The notes: a model not told the origin generated them from the letters alone. Shown: positions 35,508-48,205, numbered from the stretch's first letter. The stretch is 64,000 nucleotides of DNA from Halictus rubicundus (GCF_050948215.1 NC_135152.1:10326310-10390309), one strand, 5' to 3'. A program made the numbers and translations.

Positions 35508-38500
35508 ATGCCTGGAGTTTGTCCGCGCTGTAATCGCGAGGTTTACTTCGCAGAAGAAAAATTAGCTCTTGGAAAAGTTTGGCACACGTTTTGCTTCTCT
35601 TGTCGTTAGTATTGTCTGTTTCAAACATTTTATACGTTCGATTAATATTTTTCAAACGTTCTCCCTTATTTATTCGTATTCACTGATGATAAAATGTTCA
35701 AACTCCCTAGGTAACTGTCGAAAACTGCTCAATAGCTGTAACGTGGTGACGCATCTTGGTGAATTATTTTGCAAGAATTGTTACGGTCGTCAATCCCATT
35801 CCGCCAATGATCATAAAATTCTACCAAAAATTCGTTCGCCCGCAAATCCAACACAAAATTCATCGAGGTGTTCGTGTGGAGTTGAAAGTTCTATCGGTAA
35901 CACGTTGCTAAGTAGAAAACGACATTACCAATCAGACGCGTGCAGACTCCGTGGCGGCGGCAGCGAAGTTGGAGAGACATACGTTTCCTTCGAAGAAGAG
36001 AAAAAGCATTTCTTCGATAACGAATGCGCCAATCTGAGTATTACCAATTCGATGTCAACGCTTTGCGATCCTCCACCTAGTCCTACTGCTGTAACTACAT
36101 GGTACAACCGGCAGCATTCAAAATTTCGCAGGTTCAAAATTATCCTTACATTTCTACACTTTACGAAACTACTGTCAATGAATACTAGTCTTTGCACAAC
36201 TTTCTCCCTTGTTGCACACTGCGTAATATTTCTGTCCTTCGTCGTTGGCTATTTTGAGAATATGTGATTCAGTTCTGGATCAGTCAATGTGTATCTTGGC
36301 TCCAAAGGTACTCTAGTTAAGCTTCGAATCGAGTGACTCTAAATAGCGCTTATCCCACGCTCATTATTGAAATTCATCTGTGCCAATTCGTTCAAACAGC
36401 ACGTCTTCGGAGTCCGAGAAGAATAATATTACGAAAGATTGTCGTTTCGAAGCTCAGCAAGATATAGATCTATCTGAGCTAAATCCGCCGCTTAGTAATA
36501 ATGAAATCGACATTGCGGATGCTCAGCTAAGGTATATAACGCTTTTTCAATCGTTTTACATATAATGTTAGGTAGTCTCTAATCGAATCACGTTCGCGAA
36601 AACATTTGAATGTAAGCGCGGGAATAATTGGATGTCTTCATATTCAATGGTTCGAAGAAATCAGTATTGTAGATTGTAATAAGCAGGTCATATTCTTTAC
36701 TCTTTTAAAAAATTTGTATCAGGGATGCACAGACTTGTTAAGACCAAGAGGCAAAAAGACATGACAATTTTCCATCATATATTATTTAGATTTATCTAAT
36801 CATACTTATATTATTTTTTAGAACTACCTGTGTGACTTCTTAACCCTTTGTGGACGAACGTCGCCATATTGACGACATCAGGCTCATTTATCTAGCCCCC
36901 ACAGCTACGCACGAATCATTTAACTGTTTAAATAATGAAAGCGTAGCGCACATTCTCCGTTTAGTTTTTGAAACAAATTATTTTGAGTGTGTCAAATATC
37001 TTCGTTCTCACAGGGTTGAAGTTAAAATAACATATGATGACGGAGGTTGCCAGCAAACCAACGGAGGGCCGGCGGTCTGTGCATCCCTGGTTTCTATCAA
37101 TCTTTTGAATTAGAACTTCCAGTATGGCCGACAGTTCAGCAACATAAAGTTTTCTAAGCGTAGATATTTCCAGCACAGACAAAACTCGAGTGCCATCTGC
37201 CAGCTGGAATAATAAAATTAACAAATCCGCCCCCGCTTGCGAATTTAGCGCCAATAACAGCATTATTCCGCCAAGACGAAAATTTGCGTATCCGCCGGTA
37301 CCGCCGCCTCGCAATCCGCTGCCTTCCCGACGACGAGTCTCGTTCTGCGACGTCGTCTTCGGGGATACACGCGGAAACAGTCCGAATTGCATGACGAACA
37401 TGCAGGATGTTCGCCATAGGTTCCGTTGCAATAATGATAGTAACGAGGAATATCGTAGTTCTTACGACATTTGGCGAGCGGACGATCCGGCTGGTAAAAA
37501 CGACGGCGGGTACGAAAATGTTAATGTAAGTCAAACCGAAACCGAGGGGACTGGCAGAATGCATTTTGAAAGAAGCGCCTCGGAGTGTTGCAACGACGCC
37601 GAAGAGACGTTAAACAAATGCAATGACATCGAGAAGAATCCCGGACCGAATCGTACAATGAACGAAAAGGACGACGAGTCCTCGAGAGAAGACTCGATGA
37701 CCTGCCAAAATTGTCCTAGTTCGTCGAACGGGCACGACGATAGCGAACGTATGAGAGGAGGTTGCGGGGGATCATGCTCACCGTGTGGACCTCGACCTAA
37801 GGTCTCATGTGGCGTAGTCAAAGTGATAGAGACTGCTTGCCACTGTGGGAAAAGTAACAGCTACGATTTCACGGCTAATACCATCCCTGACAGAAAATAC
37901 TCGAAAACGAAAAACATTATTGTATGCGCGTTAGTGCTTTTGTCTCCTTGCCAAGTATAAAATAATGCGTTGGTTACTGTTAAGTAAAAATTATAAAAGA
38001 ATCGAAGTAGCATGACAAAGCACTTGGGGATGATATCGATTGTTTAACGAACAAATTTTCCACATTAAACAGAGGATGATTCACGAAACGGTCACGAGAT
38101 AATGGTCAAGAGAAACAAAAGCACATTGGTGTTAAATGAAAAATTTACACAGAAATTATTTAGGATTTGACGAATAATTATTGCATTGAATATTTTTTTG
38201 CCAGGGATGTGGATCAGAACCATACATTATATCCTCGCTCCCCTATTAAAATAAGACATAATTGTTATTCTTTAGTAGAGCCGGAATCGTGTCGCACCGT
38301 CCCTTCCTGTTCGAGCTGTTCATCGCCGTGTAACGAGCGACGGAGTTGTTGTCCACCAGCGAACGAACGACCAATCTGCAAGAAAACGATTATTAGATGT
38401 CGTCCAGTGTGTACGGAGAATCAGGGTTGCGGGAGTGGTGGATGCTGCGGGGGCGGATGTCGCGGTGGTTGTGGAAAACCCGGGCAGACCTGTCTGCCGG

Positions 38501-39684
38501 CGAGACCTTGCACGACTCCTTGCCGACCATGTTCACCATGTTCTCCACCACGACCTTGTCCCCCGCAATCATCTTGTTCTTGTAGAAAATGCTCACCTTG
38601 TTGCTCCAGTATTGGCGGTGGTGCGAATTGCTGTGGCCGGTAAGACACTGGTGGCATTGGAGCTGCTAAATGAGTAGACTGCGGATCTTCAGAAGTAGAA
38701 AGTTCTTTCTTTCTATAAAATCGTAAAAGGAACAAACAGGATGTTTCTACAATCGTTATAACTTTTTAAGGAGCTATACTTTTAAAAAATATAATAAAAG
38801 AAAATAGATTTTTCGGACCAGTCACACGAGAATCCCCCCTTAATCTTCCCACTATTGAAAATTTCATCTACTAGATTTTGTCACAATTCAGAAAATCCAT
38901 AGTTTATTTATGAGACACTCGGGTAGCCGCATATTCGTGAGATGCCAGATGCTAGATGCTAGACGAATGGCAAGATTACCTGGCTATTCGAGCATCTCGT
39001 GAGGTACTCGAACGCATGCCGATGTTATTGTTACTGATACAGCTTTTTGTTTATGCAGATCGAAAAGTCCCGCATGCCGAGTGAGCCGAAGAAGATGCAG
39101 TACCGACAGAGATTGTAACGAGGGTGGATGCTGCCGACCGAAAGTCACTTGCGAATGTTTGGGGGGAGGACTCGATTGCCAACGCTGCGGGCGGAAGGTG
39201 TACCAAGCTGAAATGCAGGTAATGTGAAGTAATTAAACAATCATTATACAGTTTTCTACTAATTAATGTATATCTATATCGCAGCATTTAGTGATTTAGT
39301 GTCGCTTGCAAGGCACATTTATAGAATATTTGTATCTTGATGTTTATTCAAGATGGTGTCTGGTATACCCTACCACAATATATGCTTCAGCTGCTATTGC
39401 TGTAGGAAACCGTTGGAGCCATTAACGTACCAGGAAAACTGCGGAGAAATTTACTGTAAACGTTAGTTTGCATATCCCTGCTTTTGATACTCTTTCAACC
39501 TAGAAAATTCTTGTTTATGGCATATCGACGATTATCATTAAGTAAGACGATCTTCGATACTGCGAATTGCTGTGTCAATTCTATTTCCGTTTCTTTTGGA
39601 TATTTAGAGTGTTATGTCCGAAATTTTGGACCACAAGGATACGGATATGGTGCGGGACCAGGAACGTTGCAAACTCCAATGTGA
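35508..39684 (+). CDS. Two-LIM-domain (CRP/muscle-LIM type) protein with a long Cys-rich linker
   Basis: Eight exons (35508-35604, 35711-36131, 36400-36531, 37204-37929, 38205-38639, 39059-39218, 39353-39461, 39608-39684) join to 718 residues. LIM1 spans residues 5-59: CPRC, then WHTFCFSCRNC, then CKNCYGR, with all zinc ligands. LIM2 spans 644-697: CQRCGRKVYQAE, then HNICFSCYCC, then CKQC. It is followed by GPQGYGYGAGPGTLQ, the glycine-rich tail typical of CRP/muscle LIM proteins. Known CRPs have a short linker; here it is about 580 residues: first acidic/Ser-Pro, then very rich in Cys, Pro and Gly (CRPCSPCSPPRPCPP type), recalling metal-rich sperm-tail proteins. A D-I-E-K-N-P-G-P motif sits at 361-365. 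The exon 4 to 5 join is the least certain (donor GTTAGT at 37930); alternative phase-0 joins exist. Likely cytoskeletal; muscle or testis role is inference. Confidence 0.8.
36840..36905 (+). repeat. TTAA-CCC(T)TTG...GACGAACGTCG repeat (piggyBac-like end?)
   Basis: TTAACCCTTTGTGGACGAAC followed by GTCGCCATATTGACGAC, closely similar to 60569-60605 and more loosely to 61489-61515. The TTAA followed by CCC is what a piggyBac-type end inserted at its TTAA target would look like. It lies in the third intron of the LIM gene. No matching opposite end was identified. Confidence 0.45.
37625..37648 (+). other. 2A-like ribosome-skipping consensus in the LIM gene
   Basis: GAC ATC GAG AAG AAT CCC GGA CCG codes D-I-E-K-N-P-G-P, an exact fit to the D-(V/I)-E-x-N-P-G-P consensus at which ribosomes can omit the Gly-Pro bond. 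It is in frame in the fourth exon, at residues 358-365. If active, it would release a 364-residue LIM1 protein and a 354-residue Cys-rich/LIM2 protein. The upstream 20 residues are less Leu-rich than in well-studied 2A sequences, so activity is uncertain. Confidence 0.5.
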
Positions 39685-42600
39685 AGCGATTGAGGGCATC
39701 GTTAATTAGTGAACAAACGAAAACCATTGAAATATTTTACAGTTACTTGTGATCTCTTTTTATTCAAAGTTTTTGTTTCCATTTATAAGTGGTATTTTTG
39801 CCGAACAGCTTATACACAACTTTTTTCGTGGTTTCGTATAGTAAAGAATACTTTTTGTAAATAGTATACTTTCAATTTATGATCGACAGTATAGTATACA
39901 ATAGTATCGCGCTCTAAAGCGTAATTTTACTAATGTATACTGAATTTCTTTTGCTACCGTGGTTCCATAATAATTTGAAGTCAATAGGAGCAAGTATTAA
40001 TATGTTAAGAAGAAACTGCTCGTTTATGAAACGCCGTAATTTTATTGTAACCGCAGCGCATTCACCAGAAGTTAAAATTTTCAATTAAGCCTGTTCCATC
40101 CATTTAATTTAAAAGTTTCATTTTCTTACTGTCATCATAGTTCCCTAAAATCCACTCGCTAGAAACACTCGCGTCCTTTCTTTCCGCTCTACTTTCCCGT
40201 TACAATTTCTTACTCGAAAGGCGTGCAGATTGTGAACCCGGCGAAATAAGAAGCAGAAAAAGACTATTAAAAATAAGACGAAATTATGAAATTTCTTGCG
40301 CAAAGAAAGTCCACGCACGATTCCAAAAAGCAGGAAAAGAAGAAGTTTACGACCAGGAGAGTTTGTACTAGCTGAATGTGATATGGCGGACAGTACTTCC
40401 GGTGTAGCGAGTTCAAACAATAACGGTGAATTCGGGAGCTGGGATATAATAAAATTGCGAACAAATTCAAGACGGAAAGAAAATGGTTTCTGAAAGGAAA
40501 TAAAAACAAGGTCAGGTGAAGGCATGTGTATGGAGTGAAGTGTATGGACTGCTTATCCACTAAACGAAAGAAGCTTTTATTGCAAATAGGGCAAGATAGG
40601 CAATACCGTAACAGTATTTTTCCAATATTTAATTATACACGCAAATGCTGTGGGAATCATGTAAAACCTTGCAAAACATTCACTTAACTACTGACACCTG
40701 AGCAACCAATCTAAATTGTTAGACGTTGGGTCTACTCAGGGGACTCATTTATCGGAGAAGAAGGTTCAAAAATTAAAGAGGATCCGATTGGACCAAACCA
40801 GGTGCCCTTACCTATGCTTAAATCAAGACTCAAACGAAAAAACTAGACCACGCAAATCGGCAGAACATTAGCGCTCGTTCAATATCCGAAGATAGATGTA
40901 TGTCGAGGATTCGCGAAGGGATATTCGCAGGGAATAAAGACACGCGCGGTTACGATCGTGCTTCGCGAAATGGTGGGTGGAGGATGAAATAAGACGAGCG
41001 GGTTGTTTTATTGGTAAAAATGAAGATGGGGAGAATGGAAGAACAGTCCGGGATCCGGTGAAATACAGAAAACGGAAGGAGAAGGAGAAGGAGACCGTGG
41101 GAAGGGAGCGAGAGGCGGGGTGGTAAAAGATGGAGGAAGAAAGAGTGAGTGGTTGGTTTATTGAGTCTTTCCTCTTAGCGGATTGCGGAACGCGGAACGT
41201 ACACGGCGCACCGGCGGGTAGAGGGACGTTTATATAGCTTTCAAGCGCAGAAGCTTAATCTAATTTCAAATATAAATCTGTTTTCTCCCCTTTTCTCTCT
41301 TTCTCCCGTCCGTTCTCTTTCCGCCTTCGTTTTCCACCCTCGACCCCCATCCATATAGCGGCGTGCTCGCCGGCTTACATTATCCGCCCGGCTACGAATA
41401 ATCTCTCCTTCGGTCTGCCTATTAACGTTACGAGACACGCCGATTTCCTTCAGTTTTACGAATCGTCGTCGCCAAACACGTTGTACGCTCCGCTTCGGGA
41501 ATGGCAAGCCCGAACACTATGCCTCAAAATTGTATGTACCCCACCGGAAATACTTTCTGCCTGGCGATACTTATGTTTAGTCTGTAGTTCTTCATGCAAA
41601 ATAAAAATTGTCTGCGACAATCACAAGAAAGGGGAGTTACAGAAAAATTATTTCTTCTCTTAATAATTTGAGTAGGTTGTAAATAATGTACCAGTAATCT
41701 GATGTTTCTTCTATTTTGTGTTTCACCTACTCATGACTGCTACAAAATCCGCAATCTACTAAGATTAGGTTCGTGTAAAAATAATTGCGGTTTTTGTTCT
41801 TGAATTTTAAAGCAATATATCTTGTTTTTGACTTGCAGTTCTTTTGCAACTCCTCGAGATCTTTCTCAAGGATCAATATTTCAGGCATAATATATTATTA
41901 GATCATTTCAGACCAATAGGACTGCTGAAATCGTGTCAACCAATAAAGTACTCCTTTTTAAATATACCCCTCTAACTATAGCTTCTACAATTGTAAGTAT
42001 TTCGACTTTAAAAAATGTATACCCAAATAATAGAAAATGTGCGTGCAAAACCTCAATACAAAACAGTTGGCCGATTTCTTTGCAAAAATTTCCAAGGCCT
42101 ACAAAATGACGCTCTAGACCAAGAGGGCCTCTTAAACTTAAATGCACTTAGGGGGTATCGAAGAATAACATGATTTGCAAAGTTCGTAGGTCTGACAGAA
42201 TTTCTAAAAGGAAGAATTTTTTAAAGGAATTAATAAATGAGACGATAGGGTACTGTTTATTGGACGGAAATCCTAACGGGGTACAGAAGGTACTTCGAGT
42301 CCGGGATCAGGATGCAAAATGGCGGCGGCAGCGGCGGCGGATCAGACGGAAATACGTTCGAAAAGGTAGGGCGACATTGGGAATTGAAAAATAGTGCCTT
42401 GGGCTGCTGTCGTTCACAGTGATGGCTCCGTGACAGCCAATGTAACGCACGAATTAACGAAATAATTGATTTTCATACCGTTCGGAGTAAGCGGCGCGCA
42501 CAAAAGACCGAGCGAACCGATCGCCGAACCGAGGAGATATTTTCTCGATTTCCTGACCGCAGGTGCATCCACGTTACTGCACCGTGTATCAAAAAATCCC

Positions 42601-45000
42601 GGCGCTCGCCTTGGGCGAATTTCGCATTACGTCACGAAATCGCCAATCTTTCTATCCGCTTCATTCAAAGTTGGAGCCCGGCTTGTGACAGAGTATACTT
42701 CGATTTTTACTCTCACCGAATTAATCATTAATATATAGAGAAAATTTTCAAAATTTCTCGTCGTACTTCCCTTCACTCGTAAACCATAAGAAATTCGTTT
42801 GCCCACAAAAGAATAACATTTCTAATAACTAGACATACAAATTGTTTGTATCTGTTGCAAGGAAGAGGAGTCACTTAGGAGTGTCTTTCACCCTTAAGAA
42901 TTTGAGCAGGTCGAGAGTAACACATTTTTGCAATAAATGTATAAATTGTCACGTCTAGTTTGTACCAAAAACCGACTTTTTCAAGGTTCTAGACCAGAAG
43001 ACGTAGTAGTAATATTTTGATTCATTCCAGACTATTATTAAGTGGTTCTCTTATTGACTACTATATTTTTGATATCCAATTCCTTTTTTTGAAGTGTACG
43101 ACATTCATTCTTAAAAATAGAAATTTGGATCAACGAGAAATTCTGTTCGTTCAGGCTTAAAGTTTTCTACTTCGTGCAACAATTGATTATTATTTAGACG
43201 TGTCCAACGGATTATGGGAGTACTATGGGAGTATCGTGAAGGCGATGAATGAGGGTAGTAGTGTCCCATGACGGTAACGTCACGTGAAATTTTTCGTACG
43301 TTAAAATTAATATCTCCCATTTGTCAATTGCCGATACGTTTTCGTCGTACAATGAAAACTGACTAAAAAGGGGGGCCGTACACAAATGTTAGACCCCAAA
43401 ACGTTCCCTAAACATTGTCACAACACGGCTAGGTAACAGGGGCGTTCATCGAGATCATATTAAAGGAGACTCTACTTGTAGCATGTTATATATTGGCTAG
43501 TGTTGTGCAGCGAGAAGGCAGGTAGTTCTGATCAATGGAAACACAAGTTCGACGTTTATTAACGACAGCACGACATAAAAGTGTGTCTCGAGTTGCCTGT
43601 GAATTATTTATGCGCCTGTAAAATATTGAATTTATCGATGATCATTCATAGAATAAACTGAAATTCGTCAAATTTGTCGTTTAAAATGTGGTTTGACGCA
43701 AGAACAACAAAAGAGGCTTTATTAGACGATAGAATCAAAATGGGGACGTAACTATCGAATCATTAATTTTCACCATAAAAATCAAGTTCGAATTGATGTT
43801 ACAAGTTATGTTACACACTTTAATCATACGAAGTTCATTAAAATTGGTTTACCTTCAACAACACGAAATATTGAAAGCAAAAATGGATTTGTTCTCTTAT
43901 TTGCATACAATTAATTTATTATAATTCGAAGTTGAAAGAAATAGCCCAGTGGAAAATTTGTAAGTGTCCGGGATGGTACGTACTTTTGAAGTTACATCGC
44001 GAAGTAGTTCACAGAAACTTTTGTTCAATCCAAAATGATAAGGGACAAAGGGTTCGTCATGCTTATAGTTCTATTTAAAAAATATTATCTGAAAGGCGTC
44101 AGAGAATAAAGCAGTCTGTTGACGCGAAAGATGAATAATTGCGTGGAGACCTTGCAGGGTAACAGTGATTTTATCCAGCGTGTCTAATTGGTGGACATGT
44201 GGACGCGACCGTGGAGAATCCCCCGCACGCGTTTCAAATGGAGCCCAGTTTATTCAGTATTCCAACTTAGAAAGGGTTCGGGGCCCGTGCTCCCATCAAA
44301 CTATTTAAAGTCTCGGTATTAATCGGCCATAAACCTTTTGACCATCCGCTGAAACGTCCATTACTTCTCGCAATAACTCCACGTAAATACCCCTAACCAC
44401 GACTTTTATATATTAGTTGGCCACTAACAACAAAATGAAATAAAACGCTACCATTTCTGCTTCGTTTTATTTTATCATTGTTCATTACGTTGCCTTGCAT
44501 TGGCGAGGACTCCTCTCTTCATTCTCATACAATTTTGCATACACATGTCAGTTTTCTTATATCGTAGTCCAATAGACTAAATCCTAAACTATAGCATATA
44601 AAAATTGAATATAAGTTGTACGATTTGATATAATATAAAAATAAATAAATAACTAAATAAAAAAATAAATTTGATCCACTAATTTTAAGTACAAACAAAA
44701 TTTAACTACTTCTATTTTATTTATTTCTATGTTTAATTTAACATCTTGGCCTTTTTGACAAGTACCAAACGGAGTTCTACTGTACATAAAATTATTTAAA
44801 AATTGCGAATAAGTGAATTCGATCGTGCAAATTTTTATAAGGCAACACGTACCGGTGGCTTTTAGTGCTCGGTACGTTGAACAATTTTTAGACCGCGTTC
44901 TACGGTCTACAGTATTTCATCGGGGGCTCCTCGAAATGGTTGAAAAATTGCGAAAAAATAGTCACCTGGCTGTATTTCTACACAGGTAGACGCAAACATC
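39685..45000. other. Non-coding region after the LIM gene
   Basis: Mixed composition: GC-rich purine tracts near 41050-41150 (GGAGAAGGAGAAGGAG), a CpG-rich patch at 41170-41520, another at 42300-42700, and AT-rich DNA between. Two degenerate copies of a dispersed repeat lie near 41560-41760 and 42820-42960. Open frames up to 126 codons exist on both strands but show no domain, no splice-consistent extension and skewed composition. Confidence 0.5.
41560..41760. repeat. Degenerate copy of dispersed repeat (ATCCGCA(G/A)TCTA family)
   Basis: Contains TTAATAATTTGAGTAGGT and ends AAAATCCGCAATCTACT. Shared blocks recur near 42840-42960, 52980-53110, 57010-57090, 57840-57925, 58060-58130 and 61790-61945. 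Confidence 0.5.
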
Positions 45001-46736
45001 GAAGTGTTTGCAGAGCGAAAGACGGGGAAAAAAGGAAAGGGGTGACTACCCCTTTCGGTGATCCGCGGACGGTAACTGGGCGTAACCCCCGAAATCATCT
45101 TACAAGTGTGCGCGCACGAATCGCACGAGGGTCGGCAGGATAAAACGTGGCTGATTTATTTATCGAATCATAAATTACCGGGGTTACAATACGGCGCGCA
45201 GCATGCAAAAGCGGTGTGCGCGCGCGCGCTCGCTCGTCGATTCTCCTTTCTCTCCTCCACGGTGCCGGCGAATCGAAAACGCGGCGAAGGACCGAGGGCG
45301 TACACATAACGCGTGTTTGCGTTGCGTGCTCGACCGGAAACACGATTTATACGATGCAAATTAAATGTGTACGGTACACACGGGGCCAACGTTCTCTACA
45401 GGCGAAAACCCCCGTTCGGGAATTCGTCGTTATTATGAACGTTTTCATTACCGAGTCCTCGTCCGTTCCGACCGTTTCTTAGCCCAGGTGAAAAGTAGGG
45501 GCAGATCGGGGCAAGTTGATACACTTTTCCAGTTTTTTATTTTTCCAATTTTTCCTCGAATGAATCACGTAGAAAAGAGTATGCTGAAATACTCCTCGAA
45601 CCTTCCTCGTGACACATACAAACAAAAGGACAATACGCCCTTCTCCTCCAATAACTTCATGCCAAATCATAGTAGAGTTTATAATATAACGTTTTGTATA
45701 ATATCTCCAGATATTATACAATACTTCATTGCTACAAAAACGAAAAAGTAGTTGTGGTACATGTACACAGTGTCCAGATAATTACATTGCATCAGCTTGC
45801 CCCGGTCTCTATTATTGGCAGTGGTAAGGTGGTACCCCCGGACAGTGATCGAAACATCAAAAAATCGTATAGAACATAAAACCGATTAACTCCGCACAAT
45901 GTAGAGAAAATTGATGAGCTAGTATATGCTCATTGTTAAAAGTTCACTCGACGTTTGTCATTTTGGCGGTATTGAGCCCAATTATATGTTTCACAATAGG
46001 AAATTTGCAGAAAATAGTTACGTCTTCGTTGACGACGCGGACCATCCGCTCTTACGTGTCATGATTGTCCATCGTCGGCCGATCATGAATATTCACACCA
46101 TTATACATTTGCTTATCGATGCCGCGCGTCGGTGCACCGTGATGTATGGAAATAGTAACAAAACAAATTCATTTCGAAATCGTATCGTAAATGGCGTACG
46201 CGCGCGGGGTTTCGGGAAACGAGCGAACCCGGCTGAAAATGAGAATGATCGACGAGCAACGGTGGATCCGAGTTTTCTAACGTGGTAACCGTAATTAATT
46301 GATCGCGGGGGAGTATCGAGCGTATCCTGCACTGACAGGCAATTGTGGCGAAGTAGCGATCAAAGGCGAGCGTCTCGCAGCCCGCTCTCTCACATGTGAA
46401 CGTTTAATCTTCATTTAAGGGAAATCCGGTTTACGCTCTGTTCAGAAATTAGTCGACAAAGAAGCGCACGCTTGCGTAATTATACACGGTAATTAATAAT
46501 TAATATCGCGGCGAGAGCAAAGCCCTCGAAACAAATCGTCTATACCCGCCCCTTGTAGCGTTAAAACGTTTATCGAGTTACTCGTATTATGCTCAGATGT
46601 TACAAACAAAATTTTGATTTCGCACATCTTGTACGCAAAAACGCGAAAATCGCAAAATTCTCATGACATTTTTAAGTATTATCCAATACTTTAGTTTAGA
46701 ATTCGGATGCTTCATTTCATTTTTAACATCTTTATA
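45001..46736. other. CpG-rich non-coding DNA
   Basis: CpG-rich with an alternating GCGCGCGCGC stretch near 45218-45230 (potential Z-DNA) and a purine-poor centre. No convincing coding sequence on either strand. Confidence 0.45.
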
Positions 46737-47035
46737 CAGGGTGTTCCAAAAATGTTGCACCTGAGGTGATTCTTGAGATCAATTGAAGTAACTTTTTCCT
46801 TTGTTAAGGGGTTATTAACGAAAAACGCGGGCCAACCGGAGCGTAGCTATAGCGGACGTATTTCGGCTCGACCAATAACAACATTCTGCTGTACCCGCGC
46901 TCTGATTGGTGCACGTTTTTCGTCAATAACTACTGAACAGAGCCGCGGAGAACATTTTCGCAAAGGAAAATGTTATTACAAATGATCTCAGGAATCAGCC
47001 GTTTCAAGGAAGTACAACATTTCTGGGACACCCTG
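46737..47035. mobile_element. MITE with CAGGGTGTYCCAAAAATGTTG ends (full copy)
   Basis: Left end CAGGGTGTTCCAAAAATGTT; right end, inverted, CAGGGTGTCCCAGAAATGTT. It is flanked by TA on both sides (46735-46736 and 47036-47037), which fits a Tc1/mariner-type target duplication. Length 299 bp, with internal inverted segments around GCGCTCTGATTGGTGCACG and GCCAACCGGAGCG. A truncated relative is at 20509-20640. Confidence 0.88.
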
Positions 47036-48084
47036 TATACAATGTTCTACGTCTGTCCATATGAAATCGAGTGCATTTACTTGTACCTTATTTGAACGTT
47101 TAATAATTTATGAAACACAAAGGATATGAGTTGTTTGAAGGTTGGGGAAATAATTGTTGCTCGCTTTGATACGCTCGGAAGTAATCGTTCAGCAACAACG
47201 GAGGAACAATGGACTCTCCTATGGACCCGGAGCACATTATCGGGTGCAGCGGAACTCTCACACGGATTTAACGCGCCAGAGGGCCCACAAGACGATTCGA
47301 TTTTGATACCTGGGTATACCGCCGCGATCGATTCTGCAAAGGAGAAATAAATAGGCGAGTAAAAACGTGGTCGAAAATTTACGAGCGGCCCCGGCATGTT
47401 ATGGGATCGGGTGCGGAATCGGGACCGATTTCCCTCGGCGTTTTTATTATTTTCTGATAGGATGTTTACGAGGAAGGATGAATGAGAATGTAGTTTATGA
47501 GACTAGTATGGCTTTTAGATTAGGTATAGGTGACGCTTTTGCAAAATGTATACGTTCGCTGTTTATGGCCGAACAGATCATTCGCGCCCATTAACTGCCT
47601 GTCTGCGGCGGTCGATCGGCTTTTAACCGAACCATTATGAGCGCCATGATGGCGGCGGTGAATTAAATCTTTCATCTATGCACTTGCTGTTACGATTGTC
47701 GCCGTTGTTCTCCATTGTATTAGATCCTAACACGTTTAGTACATTCACACAATCGTCAACAAGTCACGCTCGCGTTGTCGTGCGAAATTAACATTCGGAC
47801 ACCATGAAATTTTTACTTTTTCCTTTGCCGCATTATCACTTTTTCCAGAACGAAAAAACATACACCGTCACGTCTAATGTCGGGGTACTTTGTCCAGCTA
47901 ACAATGGTATAAATTTTATTTACATATTTACAATATTTGTTGAATAATACGTGGCTTTAATATTCGAGCAATCGAGCGTCCATAAGAGAAACACAAACAC
48001 TCTCTGAGCTCTGAATTAATTGCATGAATATTACAAATAAACAACTACTATCAAATGTACTATTCAACGATCAGCATTGACGAA

Positions 48085-48205
48085 TAAAATACGCGTCTCT
48101 CTGGTAGAAAAATGTTAATTTCGATATTTTGTGAACGTGTGCAATCGGAGAATAAATCACAGTCGAGCGATTATTAATTTCTGACAGAAAATGAAAAGAC
48201 GTTTG
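48085..48205. repeat. Duplicated non-coding block, copy 1
   Basis: Shares AAAATACG, then TCTCTGGTAGAAAAATGTT-type and CGAGCGATTATTAATTTCTG-type blocks, in the same order, with 51149-51325. The second copy has extra sequence in between. Confidence 0.65.

Noticed and set aside
36850..37113. Plus-strand 87-codon frame in the third LIM-gene intron
   Set aside because: Overlaps the TTAA-CCC repeat and has no splice-compatible connection to the LIM exons.
38163..38204. Alternative upstream acceptor for the Cys-rich exon (TTATTTAG at 38163)
   Set aside because: It would be phase 0 with donors at 37922 or 37955, but it lacks a pyrimidine tract, while the TTTTTTTGCCAG site at 38204 is strong. Not excluded as an isoform.
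38393..38735. Four overlapping open frames on both strands within the Cys-rich exon
   Set aside because: Shadows of a compositionally biased exon; the chosen frame alone continues through splice sites into LIM2.
45095..45482. Several 65-90 codon frames in a CpG-rich patch
   Set aside because: Stop codons are rare in GC-rich DNA; frames exist on both strands in the same place without protein character.
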